A DNA stretch of 64,000 nt. Source: Baylisascaris procyonis (taxonomy: Eukaryota; Nematoda; Chromadorea; Rhabditida; Ascarididae). Location of the stretch: NCBI GenBank assembly GCA_037389465.1, contig JAZARR010000074.1, positions 1,426,001 to 1,490,000 of the forward strand. The letters run 5' to 3'. How positions within the stretch are numbered: the first letter of the stretch is position 1; each line of letters begins with the position of its first letter. Of the stretch, positions 39,504 through 53,707 are shown one piece after another. The notes beneath the pieces are model-generated. The model did no database searches. It saw nothing but the letters and a program-made list of their open reading frames with translations, and was not told the DNA's origin. Position numbers and translations under genes: made by a program.

Positions 39504-42500
39504 CTGTTTTTGAGCGTCACATAAAGTCACCATGATCTGTTGCTTTTCATCGATCGTGAATAAACCATTATCCCACATCGCATCAAAAACATGACTTGCG
39601 ATATTATCATCAATAAGATCCCACCATTTTTTCTATAATTATGAATTCTTTTGAAAAATGCTACTGTACCCCACATACCAATGTTGAAGAAAAACATGTA
39701 AACCGATTTGGAGTTTTTCTAGTTTCACAAAAAGATTGGTTCGAGTCTTAAAACTTTCAAAGATCAGTTCAATTCCTTTGAAGGACGACCATTCTAAAAT
39801 CTCTTAACTCGAAATAACATCGCCCGGTTGAATGAACTTCAAATGACCATTCTGCTCTGCTTTATTTGCTTTCTTAAACCATCCTTCAATAACTCAGTGC
39901 AGTCAGCAATGCTGTGTCATCTTTTGCAGCAGAATCTATTGGCCATTCCTCAAGCTCTTATCTCGACGAGCCCAAGCCTGCATAACTACGCTTCTACAAA
40001 CCTCGTTTATCGCAGAAGAAATTTGCTCAAACAGCTTCCAATGAATAGCACAAGAACTACTTAATAAAACATTTCACTTCAAAAAGTGGTTTATGCTTCA
40101 GCCAAAAATCAGACTAGAAAAAGAAAACGCTAAATCGTGCTTCATCTCATGCAGCAAGCTTTCCCACTCAGTTGAACTCAGTGGACACTAAATGTGGATA
40201 TGGAAATGGATCTAAGCGGGAAACCCTCTAGAAACCCTCTAAAGGAAAAGAAAGAGCCTTTGGGGATGACGGTTCCATATCGCTTTTAAACCTTTTTTTC
40301 TCCTATTCCTTACGCATCATTAAAAAATTGGTTAAGATCTAAATTGTGCATATACCTTTAAAAAAGCTGTAGGTGAGAATTTATCCTCATCGTTTATAAA
40401 TGGTGATTTGATAAACGCCTGAAGCACATAACTGCCCTTTTGGTCATGAGCCAATTCGAGAATGGTCTTCTTCGATAGTGAAAGCATTGAATAGACCACC
40501 GTCTTGTTATGTTTTAGCATCAATAAATCTTGTAGCAACAATGAACCATGTAAATTGCCTTTAGATACATCAAACTTTACTCGTCCATCTGCATCTGAAA
40601 TATTTCAGTACGGAAACACAATCGATCCGGACCGTCAACTCCCTCGTCGTATCACTTGACCAATCAAGCAAATGGAGACAATGAACGTCGCCGACCACAC
40701 ATGGGTAAGTAAGACACGCTGTGGACGATGAGCGGAAACAGTACCTATCCTGCGAGAATTCCACGACCGACAAGGAACACTCACATAAGTGTATCTTAAG
40801 TGCTGCCTATAAAACCACGTTCCTAATCCTTAAATATGCAGTTGCACTCCTCGCAATGCAACGACCAAATCAAACTCCCATCAACTAACAAATTTCCACT
40901 GAATATGACCCTGAATATGTCTGACAGACATTGATAACAGATAATTCGGCAACAAACAGGTTATTACTTCCTCTATATCTTGCGAGGTTTCCGAAGGTAG
41001 TAATGCATAAATCGTTCTTCCGTGACTTGCTGAAAAACATTAGCCTTAAGAATCGCTGTCAAAGTATAAGCAAAATCGTCGGAAATCGGCTATTAAAGGA
41101 CCGATCCAAATATGGATTTTTTTAACATTTGTGATAAAAGTAAAAGTTCAAATCTGCACTAACCTTCTACTACTTCAGCATCATTTAAAGTGAAAATATT
41201 TGGTAGGAAAGCATGCTTAGTCGATTTCTTTGAGCTATTGAACAATGCCCGTAGACGAAGCAATAGCGCTGCCTGATGGCATTCATGACGTGCGGCCGCT
41301 TGTACCAATCCTTTGATAACACTCCACTTCCTATGCTCGTAGATCTCGACGAGATTATCGAGAAGCTCATCGAATATATCAGCCGCCTTAAATTAATATG
41401 ACCACTTAGCTCTTCTTTTATAGATGTTTGCAATCGATTCCTTATATTCCTTATATTGCCATAGCACACCAACATTTCAGCACAGGACATTTCTAAAGGA
41501 TAGATAGGTGGAAGCAAGATCGAATAAGGTGAACATCTTTTTTAGTCGTACTATCCATATGCGCTAAAACTGCCTCCAACATAAATGCCAAACATGCAGA
41601 TACTGCCGCATGCATCTACGTATATGCTAGAGCACTTGCTCCATATCACAGTGTAAATACAGAGCAAGGTTGGCAAATAAGGACAGAAACTGATGCAAGA
41701 AAGGGGGAGAGGGAGAGGAGGAGGAAAGCGGATGAAGGGGATAACCTATCATATGCGAAAAGAGAGAGAGTTTTGTCGTCGGAAGAATGTCGATCCCTTT
41801 CCTTTCTCTCTTGTTCTTTTAAAAATGAATCTTCCTCGCCGGTTGATGTTTATTTATTACTCGACAAAAAATTAGAGTCAAAAAAAAAACTTTTGCAAAA
41901 ATTTGCAAAAGCTGAAAAATTAACATGAAATTTTTGTTAAAAGTTTTTACTGTAATAAATTGAATCAAATTATTTCTAGAGCGGTTTTTTTTTTTTTTTT
42001 TTAGCGAAGAATGACTTCACTTCCATCTGTTACTATCCAAAAATAAATATGCGTCGTCACTTATGTCACACCTGACTAGATTTCTATAACTTTTTAGGCT
42101 TGAAACTTAGCAACAATTATCTACATCAATTTACGATTCGGATTGTCAACATATAAAAATCTTTGTTATACGCTTCGCTATTGTTACCAAAGAAATCTAA
42201 ATCTCGTAAGCTAACATTGATGTCAACTGGTTGATCTTTAGACAACAATAAGGACGACGATCAAACAATAATTAACCTCTGGCTTTGATCCTAACCTGAA
42301 GCTGAGAGAAAAAAAAAAACGGGAATAATATAATATTATGCCAGTTGCAAAAACTCATATACAAAAACTATAAAGGTGAAAAATGTGAGAGCAGTTGAAA
42401 GTGGAAATGCAACCTATATTGTTGCATAAATATAGTGAAACTTCAGGAATTTCTATAGAAATAATTAAAGATATTGAAGAGATAAAGGCAAAAAGCTAAG

Positions 42501-43792
42501 GAAGATCTCCTTTGAATAAAGCGACAAGATTCACTGACAATGTAAAATTGCTTCTATCAATCTGTAATATAAGAACAATTTATACAAATGCATTTGTATA
42601 AAAATTTATATAAATAACAAAACTAGTGGACGTTTTAAAGAAGTGAATTAGTTTGATGGTTGAATATTACTTCTGTATGCAAAATAAATTGATTAGCCGA
42701 TGCCTGTCCATAAAAGAACTGCAAATATTATCAAAAATCTTACCAACTCTTCAGAATTTGCGTTTGCAATAAATTCTTGAATAACAAAATTTGCACAATT
42801 GTCAAGCGATAATTGCAACAATTTCCCACTCAATATTGAATGATATAACGACTGTCTTCCATCCTCATTGATCTATGAAACGAATCTCGATTATTGCAAC
42901 ACTACATCAGTACAACAATAATAAACATTAATCAAAATAATCTCTCTTGCTATCACATTTTTTATTGTACATTCTTTTTCTAACAATTCTAAGAAAGAAT
43001 TAATTAATAACACTAAATAAAACGTTGAATTTTAGTAGAATTTATAAAGCTCCGTGATTTATAAATTTACTACGCGCTGGATTCACATGCAGACAGACAC
43101 TTTTCACCAATAGGTAGACACACTTCACCAATTAACCGCCAGATCAAATATATTTTCCATCAGATTTTTCAAAGTTCTACAAATAGTTGGCACTAAAATG
43201 TTCAAGATGCTCGATAAGCACCTACCCGCTTCACAATGATCTGCCAAACGCGTGAACTTTGACGTCCTTTCCATTGTTTAAGCACATTCATCGGATATTC
43301 GAGACTTCGAGTGAGAAATTCATTTGTTTTGGTTGTCTTTATAAAATAATCGTATTCAATCACTTCTTGCACCAATAAAGATACTGATTCCATATCCATA
43401 AATTCTGAATATCTAATCTTATAATAACGATGTTACGCCAAAACAAACAAAAGCATAGTGCACCGCAGCGCAGATGTTACCGTTGTGGAGATGTTCGACC
43501 TGAGGTTGATCCTCTTTCTAAAGCAACAACCCCCCCCCCCCATACCAAAAGTTTGCAACAATCTATATGCGGTTAATGGATATATCATATAAAATGAGCA
43601 TGAGATGAGAGCAAGCACCGTCGCTTACTCTCTTTCACTTGCTGTAACCTCTTTCATCAATAAAATTCCGCCATTATTTCATCAATGAAAAATATCTGCA
43701 ATGAAGATGATGCCTCTCTCTACGTCCTAATGCATAACAACAAAGTTAGCTGAAAATTTCCACATTTCAAAACGTTAACTCAAACCGAATAC

Positions 43793-43852
<60 letters not shown>

Positions 43853-46800
43853 CATATATATAAAGGAGTTTCATATTAAAGAGCATTTATTGATAAATGA
43901 ATTCCCATTCTTAATCAAATATAAAACTCTCACCGTGCATTAAATTAAAGTCGAGTGTCAAATTGATGATTTTATCAAAATTTCTTCTCATCGGTAAATT
44001 TTTCAAGAACGTTTTCGCCTTCTTATTCATTTCCTCATCTTTATTGATCCATTCATTAGGGAATAAATTCAACTGTCCACCAATGCTCTTCGATGAACTG
44101 CACTCCAATTTAGGCAATTCAAGTATTACACGAATAAGTGAACGTATAAAATGACTTGCATTCACATCAATCACCAAATCATTCCATCCGTCCACTATTA
44201 GATCAATCAATTGCTCTATCACCTATAACAATGTAGCAATTATTATCTAAGGAATAGAACTCATACAAATTACTCATAATAAAGCAGCAATATTCTCTCA
44301 TCTATTCATGGCACGATAGTTAACATTTTTCCATCATAAAATCACCTATTCATGCAATAAAAATCCAACCCGTAATGCTACCTAATTACCTAATAATTAT
44401 TTTCTACATTAGTATACGCCTCAATCATTCCAAATTTTGTTAGAACGACTAAAAAGACATTTAATTATTGTAATCTATTCTACATTTAGCCTAAGTACGA
44501 TGGATGGTATCTAATCATGTTTTCGAGGAAAAAGAATTTGTTATTTAAATCATAACTACTACTTTATACAAACCAGAATTTGCCCTTGATAAACGCCTAC
44601 ACTAAGCGAAGGAATTGTTTCATTTATTTTTTTTTTCAAATATTTTTTCTTTTGTTTAATTTCTATTTCAACTATTTCAGAATATTTACAAATTAAACAA
44701 CTCAAATATTACAAATACAATTCAAATATTCCAAATAATTACAATTATTTGCAGTACCCTCATAAATTTAAACACCTAAATAAAATTATCTTTTCTACGG
44801 TTTGTGCTTTTTAGGCGCCATTTATAGAATAATAATGAGGAAACTATCGATAAACCCCAATTCAGCACAATTCCAAGACAGAATGCTCTATATATGTATG
44901 TGAGATGCATAAAGCAAGTCACATCTATTGTATCAAATAAACAAATTTAATTAGGCATTCAAATAAGAATTTGAAAATGGTATGCGTCAAATGATTTAAG
45001 CATCATTCACAAATAAAACTACACCACATCAAAGGCATTTTGATTTTCCTTATAAAGTAAATGGAATCATATCTTTAATAGCTGTAATGATTGAACAATT
45101 TCATTACGAAAGGCAACGAAATAAAAATTAAACCTTAGTAAAACAAAAAATAATTTAGAATTGGCCAACTATATGCACTATGCTTATATCCCAATTGCAT
45201 TCGCCAGCCTATTTCTAGCGTGCAAAGTGGCGATGCTATTGTAACTTTCGTTTATGAGATCCTTTTATTGCGCTAAAGTTTTTGAATTTCCCTCTGGAGT
45301 ATTATGACAACTAAGATTTACATCGAAGGGTGTAAGTAAAAGATGACCGACGTAGGATATCATGTGCCCTTCACTAACCTGAACCTTTGTGTAAAACAGT
45401 TTCATCATAGAATTAATTAACTGCACTAGACCTGAACGTCTAGCGAAGTTGATAAAGCAAATATCAGCGTCTCCAGACATCTGCAGACACAGCCCGTACA
45501 AAGCGCTTCAAATTGACGTGCTTTCTTAAGCTTCAAAAATGTTTCCATCCAATGACACGCTCCTTTCCTAAATCCTTTGAAAATCTTCTCAATGAGCCGA
45601 CTGCTTGACTCATAAAAGCATAATTCCATCTCCACACCAGAACACTCTTCGAGGCATTTCTCACGTATAGTCTCACCTGTAGAAACAAATATGAATAGAA
45701 ACCACATCACAACCGTATATACAACGGCAAGCAAACATATACTGTAAAAGAGACTAACCATCTCACACTGTTATTTGATTACTGAACAAATTAACATAAA
45801 TTTTCTCTGCAAGATAGACTTGATTCCTCGCCGCTGTTCGTCTTTACCAACAATATATGAAGAGGGAAATCCGCATTATTCTCAAACAAAGAGTTCCTTC
45901 CTCTCATATTGTTGTATGTAAAATATTCAAGAGTTCATCAATAAGCAATAATATAGAATCTTGCTCGAGGAATAAAAAGAAAAAGTGGAAATTAGTTACC
46001 CATCTCATCCGGATCTTCTTCGATAGACGAAGCACAATTTTTGAGATAAGAAACAAGTTCAGTAGGGAATGTTTTCATAGATTCGTTCGTCTCATCGGTT
46101 TTATGTTCATCTTCTAGTCTGAAATCATAAAAATAATAAAACATATTAAACCTTTTTCTACTGATCTATGGTATATTAAATGAACTATATGAGGCAACAT
46201 TTTGAACTGGCAGCTTTAAATATATTGCTTGAAGATATTCAGACGCTACGAACGAATGATCAATGGATAATTATTATCCGGCTTTCAACTACTCTATAAA
46301 ACTTTCTCAATCTCTCTCTTAAATTTCAAAGGCGACAAGAATTATTCTATTATGCTTAAGTCGAAAGAAATACATCAATACGCTCATATTTTTTCACTAC
46401 GATATATTTTTCGTTCGAAATCCCGTGTATTCGTCTATTCGGAATATGCTCACGAACTGATGGTTACCCTAAAAATGAGTATATCTCGTCAGAACACGAA
46501 TAGAAACCCTCTTCGATCCTTCTCATCGGGAAGGAAATACAATCACATCGTGGCAGAACAACAGCTATAGCATTATGACCCCTACACTACATTGAAATGA
46601 AATTTATGAACTCTTGAAAACTTTATAAAAATTTGAAATTTTGATCCACTATTTAATTGTATCAAAGGAAGCGCGTCTTCATTCATCCCAATGCCGTCAA
46701 ATTTGAAAAAATTATAAGGAATTATGCAATTTTAAAATTTTTTGGCTGCGTTCCAAATTTGAATGTTTAAAAATTTCTCCGATGGTGCAAATCGCACGTT

Positions 46801-47806
46801 CTGACTAAAACAATATAATAAATCGAGCCTTTATGTTAATCGGTCACGATTTGCGATCTATTTTCCAATCTTCCAGAAGAATAGATTAAGATTTAACGGT
46901 ATTCATGCGATTTAACACCGTATGAGCTAGAAGATTAAGCTTCATATATGGTCAAACTAAACCTCGTCCCCCCCCCCCAACTCTTCAATTCATCATAAAG
47001 CACGAATTCTATTTATTCATCTGAGAAATTAAACAACGTGGAATCTATTAAAAAGTTCTCGGCACTGAAGCAAAAAACATTCCACAAGTTGTATTCTTTA
47101 TCTTTAGCAATTCAAGAGATATAAATGTAATGAATTCCAAAATCTTCGGGCAGCAAATCTATCGACTTTGAAAGTGGGGCACAACATTAAGAAAATAAAG
47201 TCGAAAATATCACAAAATCACTCATACGACAGATGACCATTTAAAGTGCTCAATGAGGTATTCGAAAGAATCTACCCTCAACCTCAATCATATCCTCCTT
47301 TGAAAACTTTTTTCTCTGGGCAACAATCGGATTTGGAACGAGTGGATTTTGTAGGGTTAAAAAATGGTTAAGCAAACAGTTAAGGCTGACTTTTTCGATT
47401 CAATCCAGAACTGGTCAAATTATACGCTAAAATAAATAGCGCTCAAATCGGTTGATTAAGTAGGCAATATACTATAGGCTGCATAAGCCACAAACTTTTC
47501 GTCTTTATGATCCATCTTAGGCATACGCTTATCTTCATAGCCATATTTCCTCTCGAATTCAATCTTGAAATCGTTGTTCTCAGAGCGATCATACTGCAAT
47601 CCCTTCTTGCGTCGTCGGTTAGAAGTGCCGTATCCATCGAACCCACTCCCATCGTAGTAATTACATGCTTTATTCTTCGCAGGACCATAACCAGCACTTG
47701 AGCTTAGATACTGGCCACTGTATACTGCATCCGCATGATGACTGAATATTGGTACCGATGCTCCTCCTTGTCGCTCATTTTCTAATCGCTTTCTTTTTCG
47801 TGTCAT
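39504..47806 (-). CDS. NOP9: NOP9 homologue, nucleolar pumilio-like ribosome biogenesis factor (nine exons, 3' end incomplete)
   Basis: Exons, 5' to 3': 47806-47496, 46118-46000, 45676-45432, 44222-43934, 43404-43226, 42872-42744, 41386-41164, 40594-40356, 39632-39504. All junction phases agree and give 621 residues; human NOP9 is about 636. NOP9 is a pumilio-repeat RNA-binding protein needed for 18S rRNA maturation in the small-subunit pathway; the yeast protein binds pre-rRNA near the Nob1 cleavage site. The first about 105 residues are basic (MTRKRKRLENER, NRRRKKG), as expected for nucleolar targeting. Residues 144-225 (VEMELCFYESSSRLIEKI) start the repeats. Residues 500-578 (HGSLLLQDLL...KKTILELAHDQKGSYVLQAF) and 579-621 (ASHVFDAMWDNGLFTIDEKQ) match human segments GSLLLQHLL, LLSLAQSPAGSHVLDA and GSRVLDAIW. 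The acceptor of exon 7 is TTTAAG, and the donor of exon 3 is CAG|GTCTAG; both are unusual. The terminal repeat is not found. Confidence 0.85.
40590..40790 (+). other. GC-richer coding-like patch in NOP9 intron 7
   Basis: One + frame reads QYGNTIDPDRQLPRRIT, a stop, IKQMETMNVADHTW..., a second stop, and PILREFHDRQGTLT. The minus strand is open as well (40570-40773). It may be a decayed insertion; no family recognised. Confidence 0.25.
43795..43861. repeat. (TA)n microsatellite in NOP9 intron 4
   Basis: About 67 bases of TA with TG and CA interruptions near the right end. Confidence 0.95.
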
Positions 47807-47832
47807 AATATGCCTCAACTGATTTGTTTGTA

Positions 47833-47842
47833 CCTGCAGAAA
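47833..47842 (-). promoter_or_regulatory. Probable spliced-leader acceptor of NOP9
   Basis: Minus-strand AATATTTCTGCAG precedes the ATG at 47806 by 27 bases, with no coding exon visible upstream. Confidence 0.45.
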
Positions 47843-48309
47843 TATTTCTACATAATCGTTTATAATATTAGCTTTAAAAGATTAGCGCAGAGTGACGCAA
47901 CGCAATGACCGTAATAAGAGACGATTTAATAGCAGTAGAAGGGGAGGGGCAACAATTTAATAGTACTAGAAGGGAAGGGGAAGAGGGAGAGGAAATCAAG
48001 ATTTTGCGGAAAAAAAACATATCTGAAACTATCCAGGCCAAATTTAAAAGATACTGCGATGAAAGTGGAACGAAACTGAAAGTATGCCAAAATGATATGC
48101 ATATCACTTTATTTAACAACTTATCATAACTCCTATCAAAGGTATTACATAGGAAATTTTCATTTCAAAACAACAAAAATTTGCATGAATTTCCTCATAT
48201 TATAGCATCTAAGGATTAAGTCATATCGATAAAGGTTCCCGTTTTCATTTCAACGTACCTCACTAATGATACAACACCTCTTTCAAGAAAATCCTTTCAC
48301 AATCTCCCA

Positions 48310-48412
48310 AAGAAAGATAAATAAATAAATGAATAAACAAATAAATAAGTAAACAAATAAAAAAAACAAACAAATAAATAAATAAGTAAATAAATAAACA
48401 AATAAATAAACG
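48310..48412. repeat. (AAAT)n-rich simple repeat
   Basis: AAATAAATAAAT with AAAC and AAGT variants over about 100 bases. Confidence 0.9.
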
Positions 48413-51400
48413 TCTCAGCAGTAGCTAAGAATGCGCTGCTGCCACATCAAGATTGATGCATGTTTATTTTCATGAAGTTGCAATCAAACAAGAATCTTTA
48501 ACATCACTAAGAGGCAGCCTTTACTCAAAGTTCTCATTAATGCTTCCTTCATACGGGTGGATAGCCTTTCCTTTCTGCAAACAAATACGAAATCATCTCA
48601 ATGAACCTGCTACAATATGAACCCAATCAAGCGAAATGATTCCTAAGTATGGAAAAACCATGCAAAAAACTTCAGCATACAACAAACCCGACTGATCCTA
48701 CAATTCGCTCTTCAGTCAAAAAAATTCATTCTTAAAACGTATTCAGTCTACGCCAACTAAACAATCGTAAACAAATTTGAGGCTGGAAATTATTCTACGA
48801 TGTACGTTATAACTGGCATAATTGTTAAGTTTTATGAATTAGCAGTATTGGATAGAGAGACACACAAGCATGTTTATATACCTGGATATGACGTCATCAA
48901 AATGGTGTTTTTTATGAAAAATTATCGATTTTTTTCTTATTTAAAACGCATTGTTAAACGAAGCATTTGCAAGAAATCAAATTGAGTGGAACGAGATGAA
49001 AAGGAAGCGAGAGAGACGGGAATTGAAAGAAATGAGAAAGACTTTAAAAACATTTGGATGGAATAGAAAGAAACATTTGAATGAAAATTGTAAGCGTAAA
49101 AAGAGGAAAACCCACCAACAGACACATCCAGAAACGAAAGACGAAACGAGAGATTATATGATTAAGCGATAAAGGAAGAGAGATGGCCAAATTGGAAATT
49201 ATTTGTGCGAACTAAGTAATTTAATAAATTCTGCGCACAAAAAAAGAGGCATTCAAATCAATCAACTTGTGAAAAAGTATGAGCGTAAAAGTGTGGGAAC
49301 TAGACTTTGGAAGGGATTGAGTTCTCAGAACCCCCTGGAGGGCTGGGGTGTTCCGGAGGGCGATGTCCTCCTCTCGGAATCCGACAATTCGTGCAGACGA
49401 TGTTATCTTATCACCGGAAGCAAGGCAAGTACGAGAGGAAGGGAGGGGACAGCAAACTGTGAAACCGCGGCAATAATGGGTATATTAAAGATATGCTATC
49501 TATTAGGCATGACTGTATCAATATTTTAGTATGTACATAAACTATGCACCTACCAACAGCAAATTTTTTTACCGTTGAAAAAATGATTCATTGCCCGATG
49601 TGTTCGATATGCTTTCAAATGTAAATCATCCTCAGGTATTTTTTATTTACTTGAATAAATTTTATCTCATTTTTTTGAGTATTTCATTGAATTTCAAATG
49701 AATTTTGATAGAACCATCGTGGAGTATTTCCAATAGGCTATATTCACTCCTTAACAACTTCGCCGATTAATTAGAGCATCCCAAATTTACATACCTTATT
49801 TCCCCCTCCTCCCCTCCCCTTCTTTCAGTATTTCTTTCAACTGTTAGAAGAAACCCACGCTAAATCTTTGAAGCAAAAGTGACCCCCTCTCTTTATTATA
49901 ATATACGGAAAACGATTGGTCCTCTTCATATTCACTCTAGCACAGCATATTTTAATGATGCAATCGCAATGCGTACCACCAAGGATTTTTTATTAGCTTC
50001 CCTCCTGCGATAATGTCCCAACAACATTACTTTTCGTCATGTATCATACGCATATCCTTCATTTCCCTTAGTGTCCATCGCTGAAGCCCAATCCTGCCCT
50101 CACATAAAAGCCATCCGGTGGCCTCCCACTAATCCTGCTTACGGAGAACAAGCACAACTTTGTTTACGGGAGGTTAAAAGCTCTTATGGAATGTCCTTTT
50201 CCAAAGAAGACACTGCAGAGCTTCCTCTAAGAACACTCCAGCTGATCCAAACTTACTGAAAACGACCTAAAAAACTCATCTACTTAGCCTACTCAGGTGC
50301 AGGCTATAATTTCAGTGCTTACATGCGCATTATTCGCTATCAGCAACACTAACGTTCAGTGGCAAAACTACGGTGGCATTGTTTAACTCCATGGACCAGT
50401 ATTAATCTATGAGATAACGCAAAGGAATTTTAGGAAAAGATAGGACATTAGTACGTTTACGGATAGGCCATCTTGACTCTCTTAAAATGCGATCAGTTCA
50501 ATTCCACTTAATTACGTCTTAGAAAGTCATTCAACATCTTGTAGTGATTTTATTTTTCAACTTTAATAAGCAAGTGAAATTTTTGACGATTTCCGGAAAG
50601 GATGGTAATAGCTTCGATAAAATTCCACTTAACTCTTTAATTCGAGAAAATTTATCCCTCTATAAATGCCCATTTTTGTATACTTTATTTCAAAATACAA
50701 GATTGTAGCTAGAGAACACGAAATAGTTGGTTAACACAACAACTGTCGGCAATATTAGACTCCAGAAGATAAAATATTAGTCCTTAACCTAGGCATATAT
50801 TTCACACCATCCATAATTTGCAACTGTAATATCACATCAGCAAATAACGACTACCTTCCATTTTATAGTTTCCTCAATGCGAGGCCGGAATTATACCGGA
50901 GGAATATTTCCCAGAAGAAATCCCAAGAATATGCTTGCCCAATAGCCCTCTCTCTTGCTCTCATATAAGCTCCCTCCTCCCACTCTTAGTAACAACGTTC
51001 CAGCCTGCTCATGCAACTCTCAACTTATCTAGGGAATATTTTAGCTGAAAAAGAATATGCCAAAGTAAATGAGAGAATCAATGGTTCAACTCTCCTCTAA
51101 GGAACTTTATAAATTAGAAACTAAAAAAACACTCGTATAATTCACAACTCAAGTGAATAATAGTGATGGAGCCCTGTCCCACAAAGAATATTGTAGCAAG
51201 CTAGCGGTATCATCTCACTTCAAATTCTATTATTTCCCAATCAATTCACATCAACTTTAATATCAGCCTTTTAATAAACCTGCAATTAACCTTGTACTAA
51301 CTCCATTACCTAGTTCTACAAAAAAAAAACGCATTCTGATGCACTTATAACAAACATTGTGTAATTATCGGTTGCATCGCTTCTTTCTTCAACAAAATCC

Positions 51401-51451
51401 GCAAATGTATGAGGAATGAATAAGTTTACGAGTCGAAGCCTCTGAGCTCTG

Positions 51452-51548
51452 AAGAAAACCCGATCTCGAGTAAAAAACCCGACCTCAAATGACAAACCCA
51501 ACTTCAAGCAAGAAACTCGACCTCAAGTAACAAATCCGACCTCATGCC
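51452..51548. repeat. Diverged minisatellite, 19-20 base unit, five copies
   Basis: Consensus about AACAAACCCGACCTCAAGT. Successive units carry CCCGATCTCGAGT, CCCGACCTCAAAT, CCCAACTTCAAGC, CTCGACCTCAAGT and TCCGACCTCATGC. Confidence 0.8.
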
Positions 51549-53707
51549 CTACACGGCAAGATCCTTGTACATTCCACTGGCGAAGTGAGGAGACAAAACA
51601 TGCGACCGACGCCGAACCTCTCCTTCATATTCATTCAAAGACTTTTTGAAATGAATTTGACTCTTGATTCTGCGGTTTGTTCTTTGATCTTTATATAGGT
51701 CGAAAACATAAAAACAGCGCGGTCACAACGTCACACTACAAACATATACTAAAATACAGTTTATCTCAGTATAGGTGCACATCCGCTAATGTACCTCCAT
51801 CTACCTGTACGTATCCCTCTTCTTCTCCCGTTTGCTTTATTTTTGTTCTCCCACTAGTCTACTCCTTGCTTCTCATGTGTGACATATGTTTCCTATGCAA
51901 ATGCATGTCATGGACATAACTATATTTTCCTTTTTAGATATTTCAGATTCCCCTCACGTCCCGTCCTCCCACCCCGTCATCTTGGATACTTCTTAATTTA
52001 CTACTTCTCTGTGAATGAGACAATATGCCTGTTAATACTCCTCAACGAACGCATAAAGCAAAACACACTTCACAGATCAACCCCGCAGTAAAGCAACGAA
52101 GCGAATTTCGATTTTGTCACTGAGAGAGACGAAAGGAAATGAAAAGCATAGGTGCAATACCTTTTGCATGAATCATAGTGAATTATAAACAGTTGTCTGA
52201 TGTATGGCTCATGCAATCTACCACAACCACATAACACTCATAACGATGGTGTTTGAATAGATTGAACGTCCAACGTCTGCGCATTATTTTTTCTCCCATT
52301 TTCATAAATCTGGAACGTCGTACTCTACTGCTGCATTCGACCAACATTAAAAAAAAACTCCATGTCTTAAATCCCAAATTATGTGTGCAACCTTTGTGGG
52401 TGGGCTTATTTCGAGCATTACGATGTGCATATCTGCAAGACATCTCATGTCAACTACCAGATAGAGTGCGGAACGAGTATCCATCCATTCATAATGACTA
52501 TTCAATGAATGTAACAATTTGTGAGCAAATTTTAATGCACAAACGAAATTATGTCACTTCGAAGAAAAGAAAAAAAAATCATTCTGGGGGAACAAAACGC
52601 ACGGGTGTAGAGCAAATGAACGAATAGCATTAAAAATGATGGCATTTGAATGCACAAATAACATCGCAGAAATTTACTTAGAATGGAATATTTAAAAAAA
52701 CAGTGACAACAATGAAGCAATAAACACTCACAATAAAGATGGGTCATAGAGGATTCTCTGAAAGCGGCGGCTTGAAATTATTCACTAAAAAATTGATATA
52801 GGACAATTCCAAATATGCGAACATATATACCAATAATCGCCTCTCCCCCCTCCCCTAATTCGAACAGAATTGAATCCCTCTCAGCTTAACAAAAGCCTAC
52901 TTGTATTCCCCCTCCCCCTTTTATTCCTCCCCCCAATTAATGTTTGCTAATATGGTCACTGATTTTTTACTATAACACTGACCAATCTGAAAGTGATGCA
53001 CTATGCGAAAAACACTACATAGCCTTTTTTTACTAAACGCAAAAACAACGCATCGGATAGCAGCACCCTCAGCAAAACTTTGAATAAATTTTAGGAATGA
53101 GAAGCCGCAGAATGGAAGAGCACACCAATAGATCTTATTTATTACACAAGAGCAAATTATTATAATGAAAAGAAATTGTAATATAAAATAGTGGCCACTT
53201 TAAAAAAATTCAATGAAATTGAAATAACACAAAGCAATTTCTCGTTTACGAAACAACGAGAAGCAATGAATAGTTGCAAGAAGAAAGAAATAAGAGACAT
53301 GAACTAAAAAATGTGGAAAGCAAAAAAAAAGAAAAAGAGAAAAACATGACGTCATTTTCAACATAAAAATAGCTTCAACTTTATAGTAACAAGAAATTGA
53401 ACAATGTAGTAATCAGGAAACATTTTTCGCAAAGAAAAAAAAGAAAAAAACACATTGGAAAAGACGCAATACATGCGAAAGTGATATGGGGAAGGAATCT
53501 TATTATTGTCCTGCATTCTATCGCTATTTCTTTCTCTTTTTATCACAACAAAACACACTATTTCTTCTTTTTCCTTTATAAGCATTCCCTTAGAAAGAGC
53601 GCAAAAAAAGACGAGAAAGAGAACATGTCGAAACCATAGATTAAAAACGTCATGTTCCTACAATATTTAAAAAACACTCAAAAGATTTCAATTTTAATAA
53701 AAACGTG

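Larger units (their letters stand above)
47843..53640. other. Intergenic, AT-rich, no supported gene
   Basis: Besides the (AAAT)n tract and the minisatellite at 51452-51548, the longest frame is + 52253-52627 (about 124 codons, no ATG at its start, ends GGTKRTGVEQMNE). It has no clear acceptor and no motif. An A-rich + frame at 48951-49172 is compositional. Confidence 0.45.

Noticed and set aside
45265..45501. 78-codon minus frame overlapping NOP9 exon 3
   Set aside because: It is in a different frame from the exon that matches NOP9; only its middle 14 codons are discussed as a possible exon extension.
48951..49172. 73-codon Lys/Arg/Glu-rich + frame
   Set aside because: Reflects A- and G-rich sequence; no splice sites and no homologue recognised.
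49203..49529. 108-codon + frame containing GTRLWKGLSS
   Set aside because: No splice signals or domain; a local GC-richer patch explains the openness.
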